NCBI GenBank assembly: GCA_029259455.1
Contig: JAPDIT010000066.1
Location: 1-30,285, forward strand
Direction: 5' to 3'
Source: Archaeoglobi archaeon
Lineage (GTDB): Archaea > Halobacteriota > Archaeoglobi > Archaeoglobales > Archaeoglobaceae
Length of the DNA: 30,285 bases
Part shown: piece by piece, positions 7,707-15,689 of the stretch
How positions within the stretch are numbered: position 1 is the first letter of the stretch
Layout of the letters: the number at the start of each line of letters is the position of its first letter
Position numbers and translations under genes: made by a program
The notes under the pieces: generated by a model
The model's input: only the letters and a program-made list of their open reading frames with translations
What the model was told of the DNA's origin: nothing
The model's database searches: none

Positions 7707-9179
7707 TCACTTTGCCCTGTAAACACTGAAGTTCATGCACGAAACTTCTGTAAGCGGCTCTCTGAACACCAGAAACTCCGGAACTCTTGAGATGTCGGGC
7801 TGCGTCCAGAACGTCCAGCATCTCACAACCATTGTTTCAGCAAACTCCAGATTTGTTTTGTCAAGCTTTACGTCGTTGGTAGCATTGACAACTACGTAAT
7901 CTCCTTCTTCAAACGTCCTTCCTTCAACGCCGGTGGTTATGAAGTAGGCCTTGTGATCTCTGAGGTACCACGCGAGAGGCCAGTACTCGCCAACGCTTGT
8001 GAAGACATAAACAGTTTCATTTTTCATTTTCTCTGCAAACCTCCTCACGTCGTACTGTGTGGGTAAGTAGAGCGCGGGTTCTGCGGGGTTTACGGGGTTG
8101 ATGTGGTTTACGTGGACAGAACCGTAAGCTGAGAAGAGAATGCATATTACTGCAACAGCCTTCAACTTCTGTCTGTCGATTCTGGAAGCAAGCCTGCTCA
8201 TTCCGATTCCTGCAAGAAGATACATGGGGAAGAGAATGTGGACGCTGAGCCACGGAACCTTTTCCTGCATGTATGAAAGGAAAATCAGAGAGCTGAGAAA
8301 CCAGTAGGCGGCGAAAGCCTCAAAATCTTTTCTCTTTATAATTATGGTGTAAACTGCAAAAACGGCCAGCAAAAAGGCCGGAAAGTCGTAAAGGAGGATT
8401 AATTCGAGGTAGTAATACCAAGGCCCGGCGATTCTCGCTATTTCATGCTGGTACTTCCAGTAGCTTACGGCCTTCACCGCCGGAAACTCTGAAAAATTCG
8501 TGAGAGGGGTTGTGTAGGTGAAGAAGTTTGTGTAGAAGGCAAAATAAACCAGTAAGAATACTGCAAGCGAGATGGCCAAATCGGAAATTCTGAACTTTTT
8601 GATGTCGAATATGAAATACAAGGCAAATATCGCAGCGATGGGATAGAAAGTCTCCTTAAGGGTTGCAAAGAGAGCCGTGAAGACGAATGCTGCCGCTAAA
8701 AAGAGACTGTCTCTGTCCACTCTGAAATCCGTCAAGCTTTTTCCTTTTTCGAGGTATCTGAAAATGAAGTAAGCGAATAGGGCGGTGAATAGAAGCTGGA
8801 ATATGTCCGCCCTGCAGAACCTTGAGTAGTTTACGATTATGGCTGAGATGGCTACCAGAATGGCTGCAACAACAGCCGCGTAATCCCCAATAAACCTTCT
8901 GTAGAGGAGGGGTGTAAGTGAGACCGCAATTCCCGTTAAAGCGGGAAGAATGCGGAGGGAGAACTCACTCTCTCCAAGAGTTCGAACGGGGATGTAAAGC
9001 AGATAGTAAAGGAGGGGGCCGTGATAAGCTGGATCATATCTGTAGTTTCCGTTAAAAAGTGACTTCAGGATGGTTGCGTGAATGCTCTCATCAAAGAAAA
9101 GGGGAGGAAGGGAGAGATTGTAAAGCCTTATCAGGGCGGCGGTTATTGCTACGGCGATGATAGGAATGAGCCGTCTCAT
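7707..9179 (-). CDS. GT-C type membrane protein, flippase activity-associated Agl23 family
   Basis: The 490-residue polytopic membrane protein has about ten to twelve hydrophobic segments. The first extracytoplasmic loop carries FFDESIHA (Asp30-Glu31), the acidic catalytic motif of GT-C/ArnT-PMT-like glycosyltransferases that use polyprenyl-phosphate sugars, and then DPAYHGPLLYYL with His53. That loop pattern matches the archaeal TIGR03663/Agl23 group found near N-glycosylation flippases. The C-terminal ~110 residues, after the last membrane span, look like an extracytoplasmic domain (TQYDVRRFAEKM onward). The likely role is sugar transfer in surface glycan or lipid modification; donor and acceptor are unknown. 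It follows the small membrane protein gene by 12 bp and is probably co-transcribed with it. Confidence 0.8.
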   Translation of the reverse strand: MRRLIPIIAVAITAALIRLYNLSLPPLFFDESIHATILKSLFNGNYRYDPAYHGPLLYYLLYIPVRTLGESEFSLRILPALTGIAVSLTPLLYRRFIGDYAAVVAAILVAISAIIVNYSRFCRADIFQLLFTALFAYFIFRYLEKGKSLTDFRVDRDSLFLAAAFVFTALFATLKETFYPIAAIFALYFIFDIKKFRISDLAISLAVFLLVYFAFYTNFFTYTTPLTNFSEFPAVKAVSYWKYQHEIARIAGPWYYYLELILLYDFPAFLLAVFAVYTIIIKRKDFEAFAAYWFLSSLIFLSYMQEKVPWLSVHILFPMYLLAGIGMSRLASRIDRQKLKAVAVICILFSAYGSVHVNHINPVNPAEPALYLPTQYDVRRFAEKMKNETVYVFTSVGEYWPLAWYLRDHKAYFITTGVEGRTFEEGDYVVVNATNDVKLDKTNLEFAETMVVRCWTFWTQPDISRVPEFLVFREPLTEVSCMNFSVYRAK

Positions 9180-9191
9180 GAGGGAAGGAGT

Positions 9192-9542
9192 TTAGGTTGG
9201 ATTATATCGATTTCTCTTCCTTTTTGCAATTTCCGCTCTCACCTGTCTAACAAAGTCCTGCACCTCCTCCGACTCTGTATCGAGCATCCTCCACTTTCTG
9301 GTTTTTCTGTCCAGCCCCCTTCCAAAAAACTCGTAGAAAACGCTGGTTTTGTAGAGATAAAGGCCAATAGCACCGATCCCGATGAGGGCAAGAGCCCAGA
9401 GCTTTAATGCGAGTCCTAACACAACCAACACTATTCCTCCGACGAGAAGCTTAGTGTCTCTTCCGGTTGTGAGGACAACTCCATCAACTTCGGAGTATGG
9501 CAGTTCTGCAAAATCCTCTTTTTTCGCTTCTTTGTACTTCAA
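9192..9542 (-). CDS. Small two-helix membrane protein, hypothetical
   Basis: The 116-residue protein has a soluble N-terminus of about 30 residues, two closely spaced membrane helices (about 31-47 and 48-64, rich in Gly/Leu/Ala), and a basic cytoplasmic-type tail ending RKRNRY. I do not recognise a family. The only in-frame start that keeps the N-terminal region is TTG at 9542; the next Met is past the helices. A TATA-like ATTTTATG about 22 bp upstream fits a leaderless TTG start, the same pattern as the TTG option for leuA. Its position 12 bp ahead of agl23 suggests a partner of that membrane transferase. Confidence 0.6.
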   Translation of the reverse strand: MKYKEAKKEDFAELPYSEVDGVVLTTGRDTKLLVGGIVLVVLGLALKLWALALIGIGAIGLYLYKTSVFYEFFGRGLDRKTRKWRMLDTESEEVQDFVRQVRAEIAKRKRNRYNPT

Positions 9543-9559
9543 AATTCTTGCATTAGTTG

Positions 9560-9567
9560 CATAAAAT
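9560..9567 (-). promoter_or_regulatory. TATA-like box for the small membrane protein / agl23 unit
   Basis: On the minus strand ATTTTATG lies about 22 bp before the TTG at 9542. It is the best AT-rich element in the 98-bp divergent gap before the pyrophosphatase gene. Confidence 0.4.
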
Positions 9568-9612
9568 CAGGAGTTTTGAAAAAGCTGGGAAGTTTGAAAA
9601 ATTCCGAAAACG

Positions 9613-9618
9613 TTATTA
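9613..9618 (+). promoter_or_regulatory. TATA-like box for the Mn pyrophosphatase
   Basis: TTATTA is centred 25.5 bp before the ATG at 9641, and the purine-rich GAAAAC just upstream could act as BRE. It is a weak box, but the spacing matches the other leaderless starts. Confidence 0.4.
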
Positions 9619-9640
9619 CCCACCAAGGAATCAGTACCCT

Positions 9641-10609
9641 ATGGAGCACGTGGTTTATGTTGTTGGCCACAAGAATCCCGATACAGATAGCGTCTGTTCT
9701 GCGATCGCCTTCGCCTACCTCTGGAACAAGTGGAAGGAGGGCGGGAATGTAAGCAAGATGATGAAGATTGAGGCGGAAGCTAAACCTGTGATTCAGGGAG
9801 AAGTTAACCCGGAGACAAAGTACGTCCTTGAGAAGTTCGGCTTTGAAGTCCCCGAGATTATGACAAGCGGAGAGGGGAAGAAGGTTGCTCTCGTCGACCA
9901 CAGCGAGAAGGCACAGACTGTTGAAGGCATAGACAAGGCGGAAGTTGTGGCGATAGTCGACCACCACAAGATTGGTGATGTTACAACACCTCAGCCAATA
10001 CTCTTCGTAAACCTGCCTGTTGGCTGCACCGCTACAGTCCTGAAGCTTCTCTTCGACCAGACAGAGGTAGAGATCACAAAGGAAATTGCGGGGATTCTGC
10101 TGTCATCAATCCTCAGCGATACTGTAATATTCAAGTCAGCTACAACAACCGATCTCGACAAGGAGGTTGCGGAAGAGCTTGCCAAGGTTGCGGGAATTGA
10201 TGACCTGACAAAGTTTGGTGTGGAGATCAAGTCGAAGCTTTCAGCGGTTGACGACTTGTCGGCGATGGACATAATCAAGAGGGACTACAAGGACTTCGAC
10301 ATGTCCGGTAAGAAAGTCGGTGTGGGGCAAATAGAGCTTGTCGATCTCTCGCTGATAGAGAAAAGAGTTGACGAGATATACGAGGCGATGAAGGAGATGA
10401 AGGAGGAAGGAGGCTATGCAGGAATATTCCTTATGCTCACGGACATAATGAAGGAGGGTACAGAGCTGCTCGTAGTGACGGACTATCCGGAGGTTGTTGA
10501 GAAGGCTTTTGGCAAGAAGCTTGAGGGCAAAAGCGTTTGGCTTGACGGAGTGATGAGCAGGAAGAAGCAGGTTGTGCCACCCCTCGAAAAGGCTTTTGCC
10601 GAGCTATAA
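9641..10609 (+). CDS. ppaC: Manganese-dependent inorganic pyrophosphatase
   Basis: The 322-residue family II pyrophosphatase of the DHH superfamily hydrolyses PPi and drives biosynthetic reactions. The start at 9641 gives the canonical N-terminus MEHVVYVVGHKNPDTDSV, in which His10, Asp14 and Asp16 are metal ligands; an upstream open extension of 28 codons lies in the promoter region. VDHHKIGD is the DHH metal motif, LSSILSDTVIFKS is the next conserved block, and the C-terminal domain carries the phosphate-binding SRKKQVVP. The length matches the family. It is monocistronic: a T-rich terminator follows, and a separate promoter precedes the next gene. Confidence 0.96.
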   Translation: MEHVVYVVGHKNPDTDSVCSAIAFAYLWNKWKEGGNVSKMMKIEAEAKPVIQGEVNPETKYVLEKFGFEVPEIMTSGEGKKVALVDHSEKAQTVEGIDKAEVVAIVDHHKIGDVTTPQPILFVNLPVGCTATVLKLLFDQTEVEITKEIAGILLSSILSDTVIFKSATTTDLDKEVAEELAKVAGIDDLTKFGVEIKSKLSAVDDLSAMDIIKRDYKDFDMSGKKVGVGQIELVDLSLIEKRVDEIYEAMKEMKEEGGYAGIFLMLTDIMKEGTELLVVTDYPEVVEKAFGKKLEGKSVWLDGVMSRKKQVVPPLEKAFAEL

Positions 10610-10626
10610 TTTTATATTTTTATATT
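10610..10626 (+). terminator. T-rich archaeal terminator after ppaC
   Basis: TTTTATATTTTTATATT follows the TAA stop directly on the coding strand. Oligo-T tracts of this type act as archaeal terminators without a hairpin. Confidence 0.55.
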
Positions 10627-10663
10627 GACCTTTATGCCAAATCCCTGATCCCTCATGGCAAAG

Positions 10664-10674
10664 CTTAAATTTTT
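10664..10674 (+). promoter_or_regulatory. TATA box for the DUF116-csl4-rpoL operon
   Basis: CTTAAATTTTT is centred about 25 bp before the ATG at 10694, as expected for a leaderless mRNA. The CATGGCAAAG just upstream gives a plausible BRE. Confidence 0.5.
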
Positions 10675-10693
10675 GGCAAACGATTTCAAATGA

Positions 10694-11284
10694 ATGATAG
10701 ATAGAATCATATCAAAACTCATCTCGATGGGAGCGGATTTAAGCTCCAGGAATGCGATAAAGGGGGCACTCAGGATTCTGGGTGAGGATGAAGGTCTTGC
10801 AGACTACATCTACATTCTTATCAAGAACAGAGTTCACAGGAAAGACTGGGCCGAACTTCCACCTGACAAAAGATTGATTTTTCTTCCCCAGTGCCTGAGG
10901 AACTCCAAGAACTGTCAGGCAGAGCTGACGGAGAAGGGATACGTCTGCAAGAAGTGCGGGAGCTGCGACATTGCTGAGATAGTGGAGACAGCTGAGAATC
11001 TTGGATACAAGCACATCTACATAGTCCCTGGAGGGAGCATGGTTTACAGAATTCTGAAAAGTATCGACATGGATTCCTTCGCCTGTCTCGGCGTCGCATG
11101 CATTCCGGAATTGTGTGAGGCGAGTGAGAGGTTATCGCTGAAGAACATTCCGCATCAGTGCGTCCCTCTGCGGAAAACGGGTTGTGTGGATACAGAGGTT
11201 GATGTTAAGGAAGTAAAAGCTTTTTTGAGGGCCGGCTTGGGGCATGAAAAAGAAGAATCTGGAGATGGTTCTGGAAAAGCTTAA
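10694..11284 (+). CDS. DUF116 family cysteine-rich protein
   Basis: The 196-residue protein has ten cysteines at 67, 74, 85, 88, 91, 131, 136, 141, 156 and 164. Those at 85, 88 and 91 form CKKCGSC, and those at 131-141 form CLGVACIPELC. The arrangement, with IFLPQCLRN and YIVPGGSMV between the clusters, is the DUF116 family. The cysteines suggest iron-sulfur or zinc binding, but the biochemical role is unknown. The ATG at 10694 is preferred to the ATG at 10690, whose frame stops after four codons. Its 3' end overlaps the methylase gene by 41 bp, so it heads an operon of RNA-related genes. Confidence 0.8.
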   Translation: MIDRIISKLISMGADLSSRNAIKGALRILGEDEGLADYIYILIKNRVHRKDWAELPPDKRLIFLPQCLRNSKNCQAELTEKGYVCKKCGSCDIAEIVETAENLGYKHIYIVPGGSMVYRILKSIDMDSFACLGVACIPELCEASERLSLKNIPHQCVPLRKTGCVDTEVDVKEVKAFLRAGLGHEKEESGDGSGKA

Positions 11285-11858
11285 GGGTTTTGAGAATCCG
11301 AAAATAGAGCTCGAGCAGTACACCACCCCTCCATCTCTTGCGGCATTCATAGCAACAACCGCAGAGCTTAACGGTGATCTGGAGGTGGTTGTTGATTTGG
11401 GATGTGGAACGGGAATTCTGGCAATAGCATGCTCTTTGCTTGGCTACTATTCCGTTGGAGTGGATCTGGACGCTGAAGCCCTGAAAATTGCGAGGGAGAA
11501 CGCAATCGAGCTTGGTGTTGATGCGGACTTCGTAAAAGCGGATGTGTCAAGATTCCAGTGCAGGAAGGAGGTGACGACGGTGATGAACCCACCTTTTGGC
11601 ATACAGAGAAAACACGCAGACAGACCTTTCTTGCTTAAAGCCTTTGAAATTTCGAAGGTCATCTACACAGTCCATTCCGCGGGAAGCTCGAAATTTGTCA
11701 GAAGGCTTTCCGAAGAGCACGGCTTTATAGTCACCCACCAGTGGAACCTCTCCATTCCTCTCAAGAAAACGTACTCGTTCCACGAAAAAGCATTTAAGTA
11801 TATACCCGTAGAAGTGTTCAGGATTGAGAAACATGAAATTCGTGATGCCGGGAGATAG
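11244..11858 (+). CDS. METTL5-like RNA N6-adenine methyltransferase
   Basis: This 204-residue class I SAM methyltransferase has motif I DLGCGTG (residues 51-57), an acidic motif II (VGVDLD) and the catalytic NPPF (115-118) that marks N6-adenine methylation of nucleic acid. N-terminal LEQYTTPPSLAAFIA and the compact length fit the archaeal COG2263 group related to eukaryotic METTL5, which modifies small-subunit rRNA. The rRNA target is inferred from the family. It is translationally nested between DUF116 (41-bp overlap) and csl4 (26-bp overlap). Confidence 0.85.
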   Translation: MKKKNLEMVLEKLKGFENPKIELEQYTTPPSLAAFIATTAELNGDLEVVVDLGCGTGILAIACSLLGYYSVGVDLDAEALKIARENAIELGVDADFVKADVSRFQCRKEVTTVMNPPFGIQRKHADRPFLLKAFEISKVIYTVHSAGSSKFVRRLSEEHGFIVTHQWNLSIPLKKTYSFHEKAFKYIPVEVFRIEKHEIRDAGR

Positions 11859-12372
11859 GATAGGTTCTGCGGAGGAATACATCAGGGGAGAGGGAGTTTA
11901 TGAGGAGGAGGGAGAGCTGTTTGCCGCAGTGGCAGGAAAGCTCATCGTTAAAGACAGAGTTGTGAAGGTGAAGAGCATCTCTCCCATTCCCGAAATAGTT
12001 AAAGGTGACGTCGTTCTTGGCAGAGTCATCGACCTCAGAAATTCGATTGCCCTTATAGAGGTTTCAAACAAAAAGGGGGAGGAGAGGGGGCCGAGCAACA
12101 GGGGGATCGGCATTTTGCATATATCAAATGTTGACGAGGGGTATGTCAAGGATATTTCGGAAGCTGTCGGCCATCTTGACATCCTGAAGGCGAGAGTCAT
12201 TGGCGACAACTTAAGACTTTCAACTAAAGAAGAGGAAATGGGCGTCCTAAGGGCTCTCTGCAACAACTGCAAAACGGAAATGGTGAGAGAGGACGACATC
12301 CTTAAATGTCCGGAGTGTGGTAGAGTGGAGAAGAGAAAAATTTCGAGAGATTACGGCACAGGTGAGTGGTAG
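11833..12372 (+). CDS. csl4: Exosome RNA-binding subunit Csl4
   Basis: The 179-residue cap subunit of the archaeal exosome recruits RNA, and in other archaea the DnaG protein, to the Rrp41/Rrp42 ring. An N-terminal beta domain (VMPGDRIGSAEEY) is followed by an S1 domain at about residues 55-130 (KGDVVLGRV, ILHISNVDEGY, LKARVIG). A C-terminal zinc ribbon has Cys143, Cys146, Cys159 and Cys162 (CNNC and CPEC). ATG 11833 gives MKFVMPGD, the family start. It overlaps the methylase by 26 bp and is followed after one base by rpoL. Confidence 0.96.
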   Translation: MKFVMPGDRIGSAEEYIRGEGVYEEEGELFAAVAGKLIVKDRVVKVKSISPIPEIVKGDVVLGRVIDLRNSIALIEVSNKKGEERGPSNRGIGILHISNVDEGYVKDISEAVGHLDILKARVIGDNLRLSTKEEEMGVLRALCNNCKTEMVREDDILKCPECGRVEKRKISRDYGTGEW

Positions 12373-12373
12373 T

Positions 12374-12634
12374 ATGGAGGTAAAGATTGTTGACATCGGA
12401 GAGGACTACGTAAGGCTCGTGATTAAAGGAGAGGGGCACACTTACCTTAACCTCCTTCAGCACTACCTGGTTGAGGATGATGATGTGATTGTGGCGAGGT
12501 ACAACATCTCCCATCCCCTTGTCGGCGAGCCAGAGATTTACATAAAGACCGGCGGCATTAATCCGCTTGAGGCGGTTAAAAAAGCCAATGAAAAGATTGT
12601 AGCTGTCTGCAACACCCTTTTAGAGCAGATCTGA
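12374..12634 (+). CDS. rpoL: DNA-directed RNA polymerase subunit L (Rpo11)
   Basis: The 86-residue subunit corresponds to eukaryotic RPB11 and bacterial alpha N-terminal domain, and dimerises with subunit D in polymerase assembly. HTYLNLLQHYLVEDDDVIVARYNISHP (in part) and the following EPEIYIKTGG are the family core, with a C-terminal helix (LEAVKKANEKI). The ATG at 12374 follows the csl4 stop after one base; a longer open frame upstream would lie within csl4. It closes the four-gene + operon of RNA processing and transcription genes. Confidence 0.95.
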   Translation: MEVKIVDIGEDYVRLVIKGEGHTYLNLLQHYLVEDDDVIVARYNISHPLVGEPEIYIKTGGINPLEAVKKANEKIVAVCNTLLEQI

Positions 12635-12679
12635 GCTCAGAACTCAAAACCCTCATCACCTATCAGAGGGGCCCTTTCA

Positions 12680-14131
12680 TCATCGCTCATCAAGCTTTAC
12701 CCTCGCAGCTTTTAACCTTATCACAAGGGTTGCTCCGTGTGGCTTTGTCTCCTCAACCCAGATTTTTCCGCCGTACCTTTCAACAAGCCTCTTTACTATG
12801 TATAACCCCAATCCCGTCCCTCCAGCCTCTCCATATCGGAAGCTCTCGTTAAAAATCTGCTCCCTAATTTCTGGAGGTATGCCAATGCCGTAGTCGATAA
12901 TCCTTATTTCACACTCATCCTCTATCTCGCTCAGCAGTATGTCTACCTTATCGGTCTTTCCATGTTTGATTGCGTTGGACAGGAGATTTTCAATAACTGA
13001 GTAAATTGCTTCATCTGCCATTGCAACACATTCACCTTTTATGTTTATTTCAATGTTGAACGATTTTGCAACTCCTTCTGCAACTTTCTGCAGATTTACG
13101 GGTTTTAGCCCCCCTCTTCTTGTTAAAACGATTTTTTCGAGTTCTCCGAGTTTGTCAATGTAGGTAAAGCTCTCGTCCACAGCTTTCAGTATTCTGTCAA
13201 GAAGCTCCTCTTTTTTTGTCATGCGATACGTCTCGACGTATCCTGAGATAATTTGAAGCTTATTCAGTATGTCGTGCCTCAGCATTCTATTTATCAGCCT
13301 GAGAATCTCCTGCAATTCGTTAACCTGATTATACAGTTCTGCGTATCTTCTTCTCTCCCTGTCAATTTCGGTGTAGCTGAGTAACTTTATTTCTGTGCTG
13401 TAGAACCTGTAAAGAATCGTGAAGAGCGCTATATTTGAAAAAGCGAAAATCCCGAGAGGAGGCTCGTAGCTCAGTGAGCCTTTAAGGAGCTCCATGATAC
13501 TGATGTCGCTGAGGTATTTCGAAACAAAGTAGAGAAGGAAGGACTGGTAGTATACGGCCGATTCCGTATTTGCGTATGCTGAGGTAAGTATAAGTAGGGA
13601 AAGTAGAATCAACAGGTCAAAAATCAGAGTTCCCGAATGTGAGAAAGTCTGCAAGTCTTTAAATTCGACGCCAATCACTACATAGACGAAGAAACTTGCT
13701 AAAATAGGAAATGCAAAAATTGCGGGCAGGACGTGTTTTACATTAAAATATTTTGTCTCCCTCAAAATCTTCCAGATGAAATTTCCGAGAATCGGGATTT
13801 CTGCAAGCATGCAGGCTGGGAGGAAGTATGTGAGATGCTCGACTTTCAGCTCAAAGTCCATGGTTACCCACACCAAGTGACTGACGCTGAAGACCGAAAG
13901 CGTTAGGATTCCGCACAGAAATGCAACGGTGGAAAACAGAATTCTCTTCTCACCCCCGGATGCCCTTGCTAAAGAAACAGAAATAAGGGCACTAACTGCC
14001 AAAAGCAAGATAATGAGTAGGTAAATACTGCCTAAAAACACGTATGGTGGCAAGCTGTAGTAGTGATTTACGGCAAATATCAACAGCTCAAGCATTGAAA
14101 GCATTATTATTATCATCAGATACACTCTCAT
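12680..14131 (-). CDS. Membrane sensor histidine kinase
   Basis: The 483-residue protein has an N-terminal membrane domain of about 245 residues with seven or eight hydrophobic segments, then a short coiled-coil linker (RERRRYAELYNQVNELQ). A dimerisation/phosphoacceptor helix follows with RHDILNKLQ (His286). The HATPase domain shows NLLSNAIKHG (N box), DYGIGIP (G1) and GGTGLGL (G2). No receiver domain or response regulator gene is nearby, so it is an orphan. The membrane sensor has no extracellular loop domain of size, so it may sense within the membrane. An in-frame GTG at 14146 would add five residues, but the AT-rich TATA candidate at 14150-14160 fits the ATG at 14131 better. Confidence 0.88.
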   Translation of the reverse strand: MRVYLMIIIMLSMLELLIFAVNHYYSLPPYVFLGSIYLLIILLLAVSALISVSLARASGGEKRILFSTVAFLCGILTLSVFSVSHLVWVTMDFELKVEHLTYFLPACMLAEIPILGNFIWKILRETKYFNVKHVLPAIFAFPILASFFVYVVIGVEFKDLQTFSHSGTLIFDLLILLSLLILTSAYANTESAVYYQSFLLYFVSKYLSDISIMELLKGSLSYEPPLGIFAFSNIALFTILYRFYSTEIKLLSYTEIDRERRRYAELYNQVNELQEILRLINRMLRHDILNKLQIISGYVETYRMTKKEELLDRILKAVDESFTYIDKLGELEKIVLTRRGGLKPVNLQKVAEGVAKSFNIEINIKGECVAMADEAIYSVIENLLSNAIKHGKTDKVDILLSEIEDECEIRIIDYGIGIPPEIREQIFNESFRYGEAGGTGLGLYIVKRLVERYGGKIWVEETKPHGATLVIRLKAARVKLDER

Positions 14132-14149
14132 TATACTAATAAGCACATG

Positions 14150-14160
14150 TTAATTAATAA
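14150..14160 (-). promoter_or_regulatory. TATA box for the histidine kinase
   Basis: Minus-strand TTATTAATTAA is centred about 24 bp before ATG 14131. It is too close to the alternative GTG at 14146 for that to be a leaderless start. Confidence 0.45.
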
Positions 14161-14196
14161 GTTTAACTGCTGCCCCTTTTCAAAAAGATTTTCATC

Positions 14197-14206
14197 TTTA
14201 TATAAA
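14197..14206 (+). promoter_or_regulatory. TATA box for the ubiD operon
   Basis: TTTATATAAA is a perfect palindrome centred 42.5 bp before the ATG at 14244, so a leader of roughly 18 nt is expected here, unlike most genes in the window. Being symmetric, it could also fire leftward and give the kinase a longer leader. Confidence 0.55.
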
Positions 14207-14243
14207 CCAATAAAACTTTTTTACCTGAAGGCTATGAAGAGCG

Positions 14244-15689
14244 ATGGCCTACGAAGACCTCAGGGAGTTTATCAGCAAGCTTGATGCGGAGGGGGAACTG
14301 GCAAGGATAAAGCATGAAGTCAGCCCGGTTCTTGAAATGACCGAAATTGCTGATAGAACTGTGAAGGCTGGAGGCAAAGCTCTGCTTTTTGAAAAGCCTA
14401 AAGGCTACGACATTCCGGTTTTGCTCAATGCTTTTGGGACTGAAAGGAGGATGAAGCTCGCCCTTGAAGTGGAGAGGTTTGAGGAAATCGGGGAAAGGCT
14501 GCTGTCCGCATTGGAGTTTAAACCCTCCTCTTTCGTTGATGCATTGAAAGGCGTTGGGATGCTCAAGGAGTTCATGTCCTTCATTCCCAAAAAAACAAGC
14601 AAGGCTCCGTGCAAGGAGGTAGAAGCTGAAAGCTTGGATAAATTTCCAATCCTGAAATGCTGGCCGAAGGATGCGGGCAGGTTCATAACCTTGCCGGTTG
14701 TGATAACAAAAGACCCTGAAACTGGGGAGATTAATGCGGGAATGTACAGAATGCAGGTTTTCGATGGTAAAACGACAGGAATGCACTGGCAGATTCACAA
14801 ACACGGTGCCGAGCACTTCAGGAAGATGGCGGAGAAAGGAGAAGGGAAGATAGAGGTGGCTGTAGCTATAGGAGTTGACCCCGCTACTCTATACGCTGCA
14901 ACCGCCCCTCTGCCTGCTGGCATAAGCGAGCTGATGTTTGCGGGTTTCATAAGAAGGGAGAGGCTGAAGGTGACGGAATGCGAGACTGTCGACCTCTTCG
15001 TGCCAGCAAATGCTGAGATCATCCTTGAGGGATACGTTAAAGCAGATGAGTTCAGGATGGAGGGGCCTTTTGGGGACCACACCGGATACTACACACCTCC
15101 TGAGCCTTACCCGGTTTTCCACATAACCCACATCACCCACAGAGAGAACCCGATCTACCACGCAACTGTGGTCGGAAAACCGCCGATGGAGGATGCCTGG
15201 CTCGGCAAAGCAACTGAAAGAATTTTTCTGCCGATAATCCGCATGATGCATCCGGAAATAGTTGATATGAACCTCCCCGTTGAGGGGGCTTTCCACAACC
15301 TCGCAATTGTTTCGATCAGGAAGAGGTACCCGGGGCAGGCGAAGAAGGCAATGTATGCCATCTGGGGGACGGGAATGCTCTCCCTCACCAAAGTCGTTGT
15401 GGTGGTTGATGATGATGTCAATGTGCATGACATCAGGGAGGTAATCTGGGCTGTAACATCACGCTTCGATCCGGCAAGGGATGTCGTCCTCCTACCACCA
15501 TCCCCAACAGACTCTCTTGACCACGCTGCCTACATTCCCAACCTTGCCGGAAAGTTGGGAATTGATGCGACCAAAAAGTGGAAGGAGGAAGGCTACAATC
15601 GCGAATGGCCCGATGCCGTGGAGATGGATGCAGAGGTCAAGAGGAGGGTCGATGAGTTCTGGAACAAAATAAAGAACATGGTTTTATGA
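14244..15689 (+). CDS. UbiD family decarboxylase, probable anhydromevalonate phosphate decarboxylase
   Basis: The 481-residue prenylated-FMN enzyme of the UbiD family has GMYRMQVFDGKTTGMHWQ in which Arg169 is a candidate active-site residue, then HKHGAEHF as cofactor/metal ligands. EFRMEGPFGDHTGYY carries Glu269 and Glu273, the usual acidic active-site region. In archaea with the modified mevalonate pathway, a UbiD homologue decarboxylates anhydromevalonate 5-phosphate to isopentenyl phosphate. A single chromosomal UbiD in a lipid-ether-making archaeon would fit that job, but an aromatic-acid decarboxylase cannot be excluded. Its stop overlaps the DUF2070 start as ATGA, so the two are coupled. 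No UbiX flavin prenyltransferase is in the window. Confidence 0.85.
   Translation: MAYEDLREFISKLDAEGELARIKHEVSPVLEMTEIADRTVKAGGKALLFEKPKGYDIPVLLNAFGTERRMKLALEVERFEEIGERLLSALEFKPSSFVDALKGVGMLKEFMSFIPKKTSKAPCKEVEAESLDKFPILKCWPKDAGRFITLPVVITKDPETGEINAGMYRMQVFDGKTTGMHWQIHKHGAEHFRKMAEKGEGKIEVAVAIGVDPATLYAATAPLPAGISELMFAGFIRRERLKVTECETVDLFVPANAEIILEGYVKADEFRMEGPFGDHTGYYTPPEPYPVFHITHITHRENPIYHATVVGKPPMEDAWLGKATERIFLPIIRMMHPEIVDMNLPVEGAFHNLAIVSIRKRYPGQAKKAMYAIWGTGMLSLTKVVVVVDDDVNVHDIREVIWAVTSRFDPARDVVLLPPSPTDSLDHAAYIPNLAGKLGIDATKKWKEEGYNREWPDAVEMDAEVKRRVDEFWNKIKNMVL

Noticed and set aside
8474..8668. Open frames opposite the agl23 gene and elsewhere inside long genes
   Set aside because: They lack promoters, family motifs and sensible composition, and are shadows of the gene on the other strand or frame.
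9541..9567. Seven-codon upstream frame (ATG to TGA) overlapping the TTG start of the small membrane protein
   Set aside because: With the TATA box at 9560-9567 its ATG would lie upstream of the predicted transcription start, so it is unlikely to be transcribed in full.
9557..9640. 28-codon N-terminal extension of the Mn pyrophosphatase
   Set aside because: The family N-terminus begins at ATG 9641 with the metal-binding His10, and the extension lies in the divergent promoter region.
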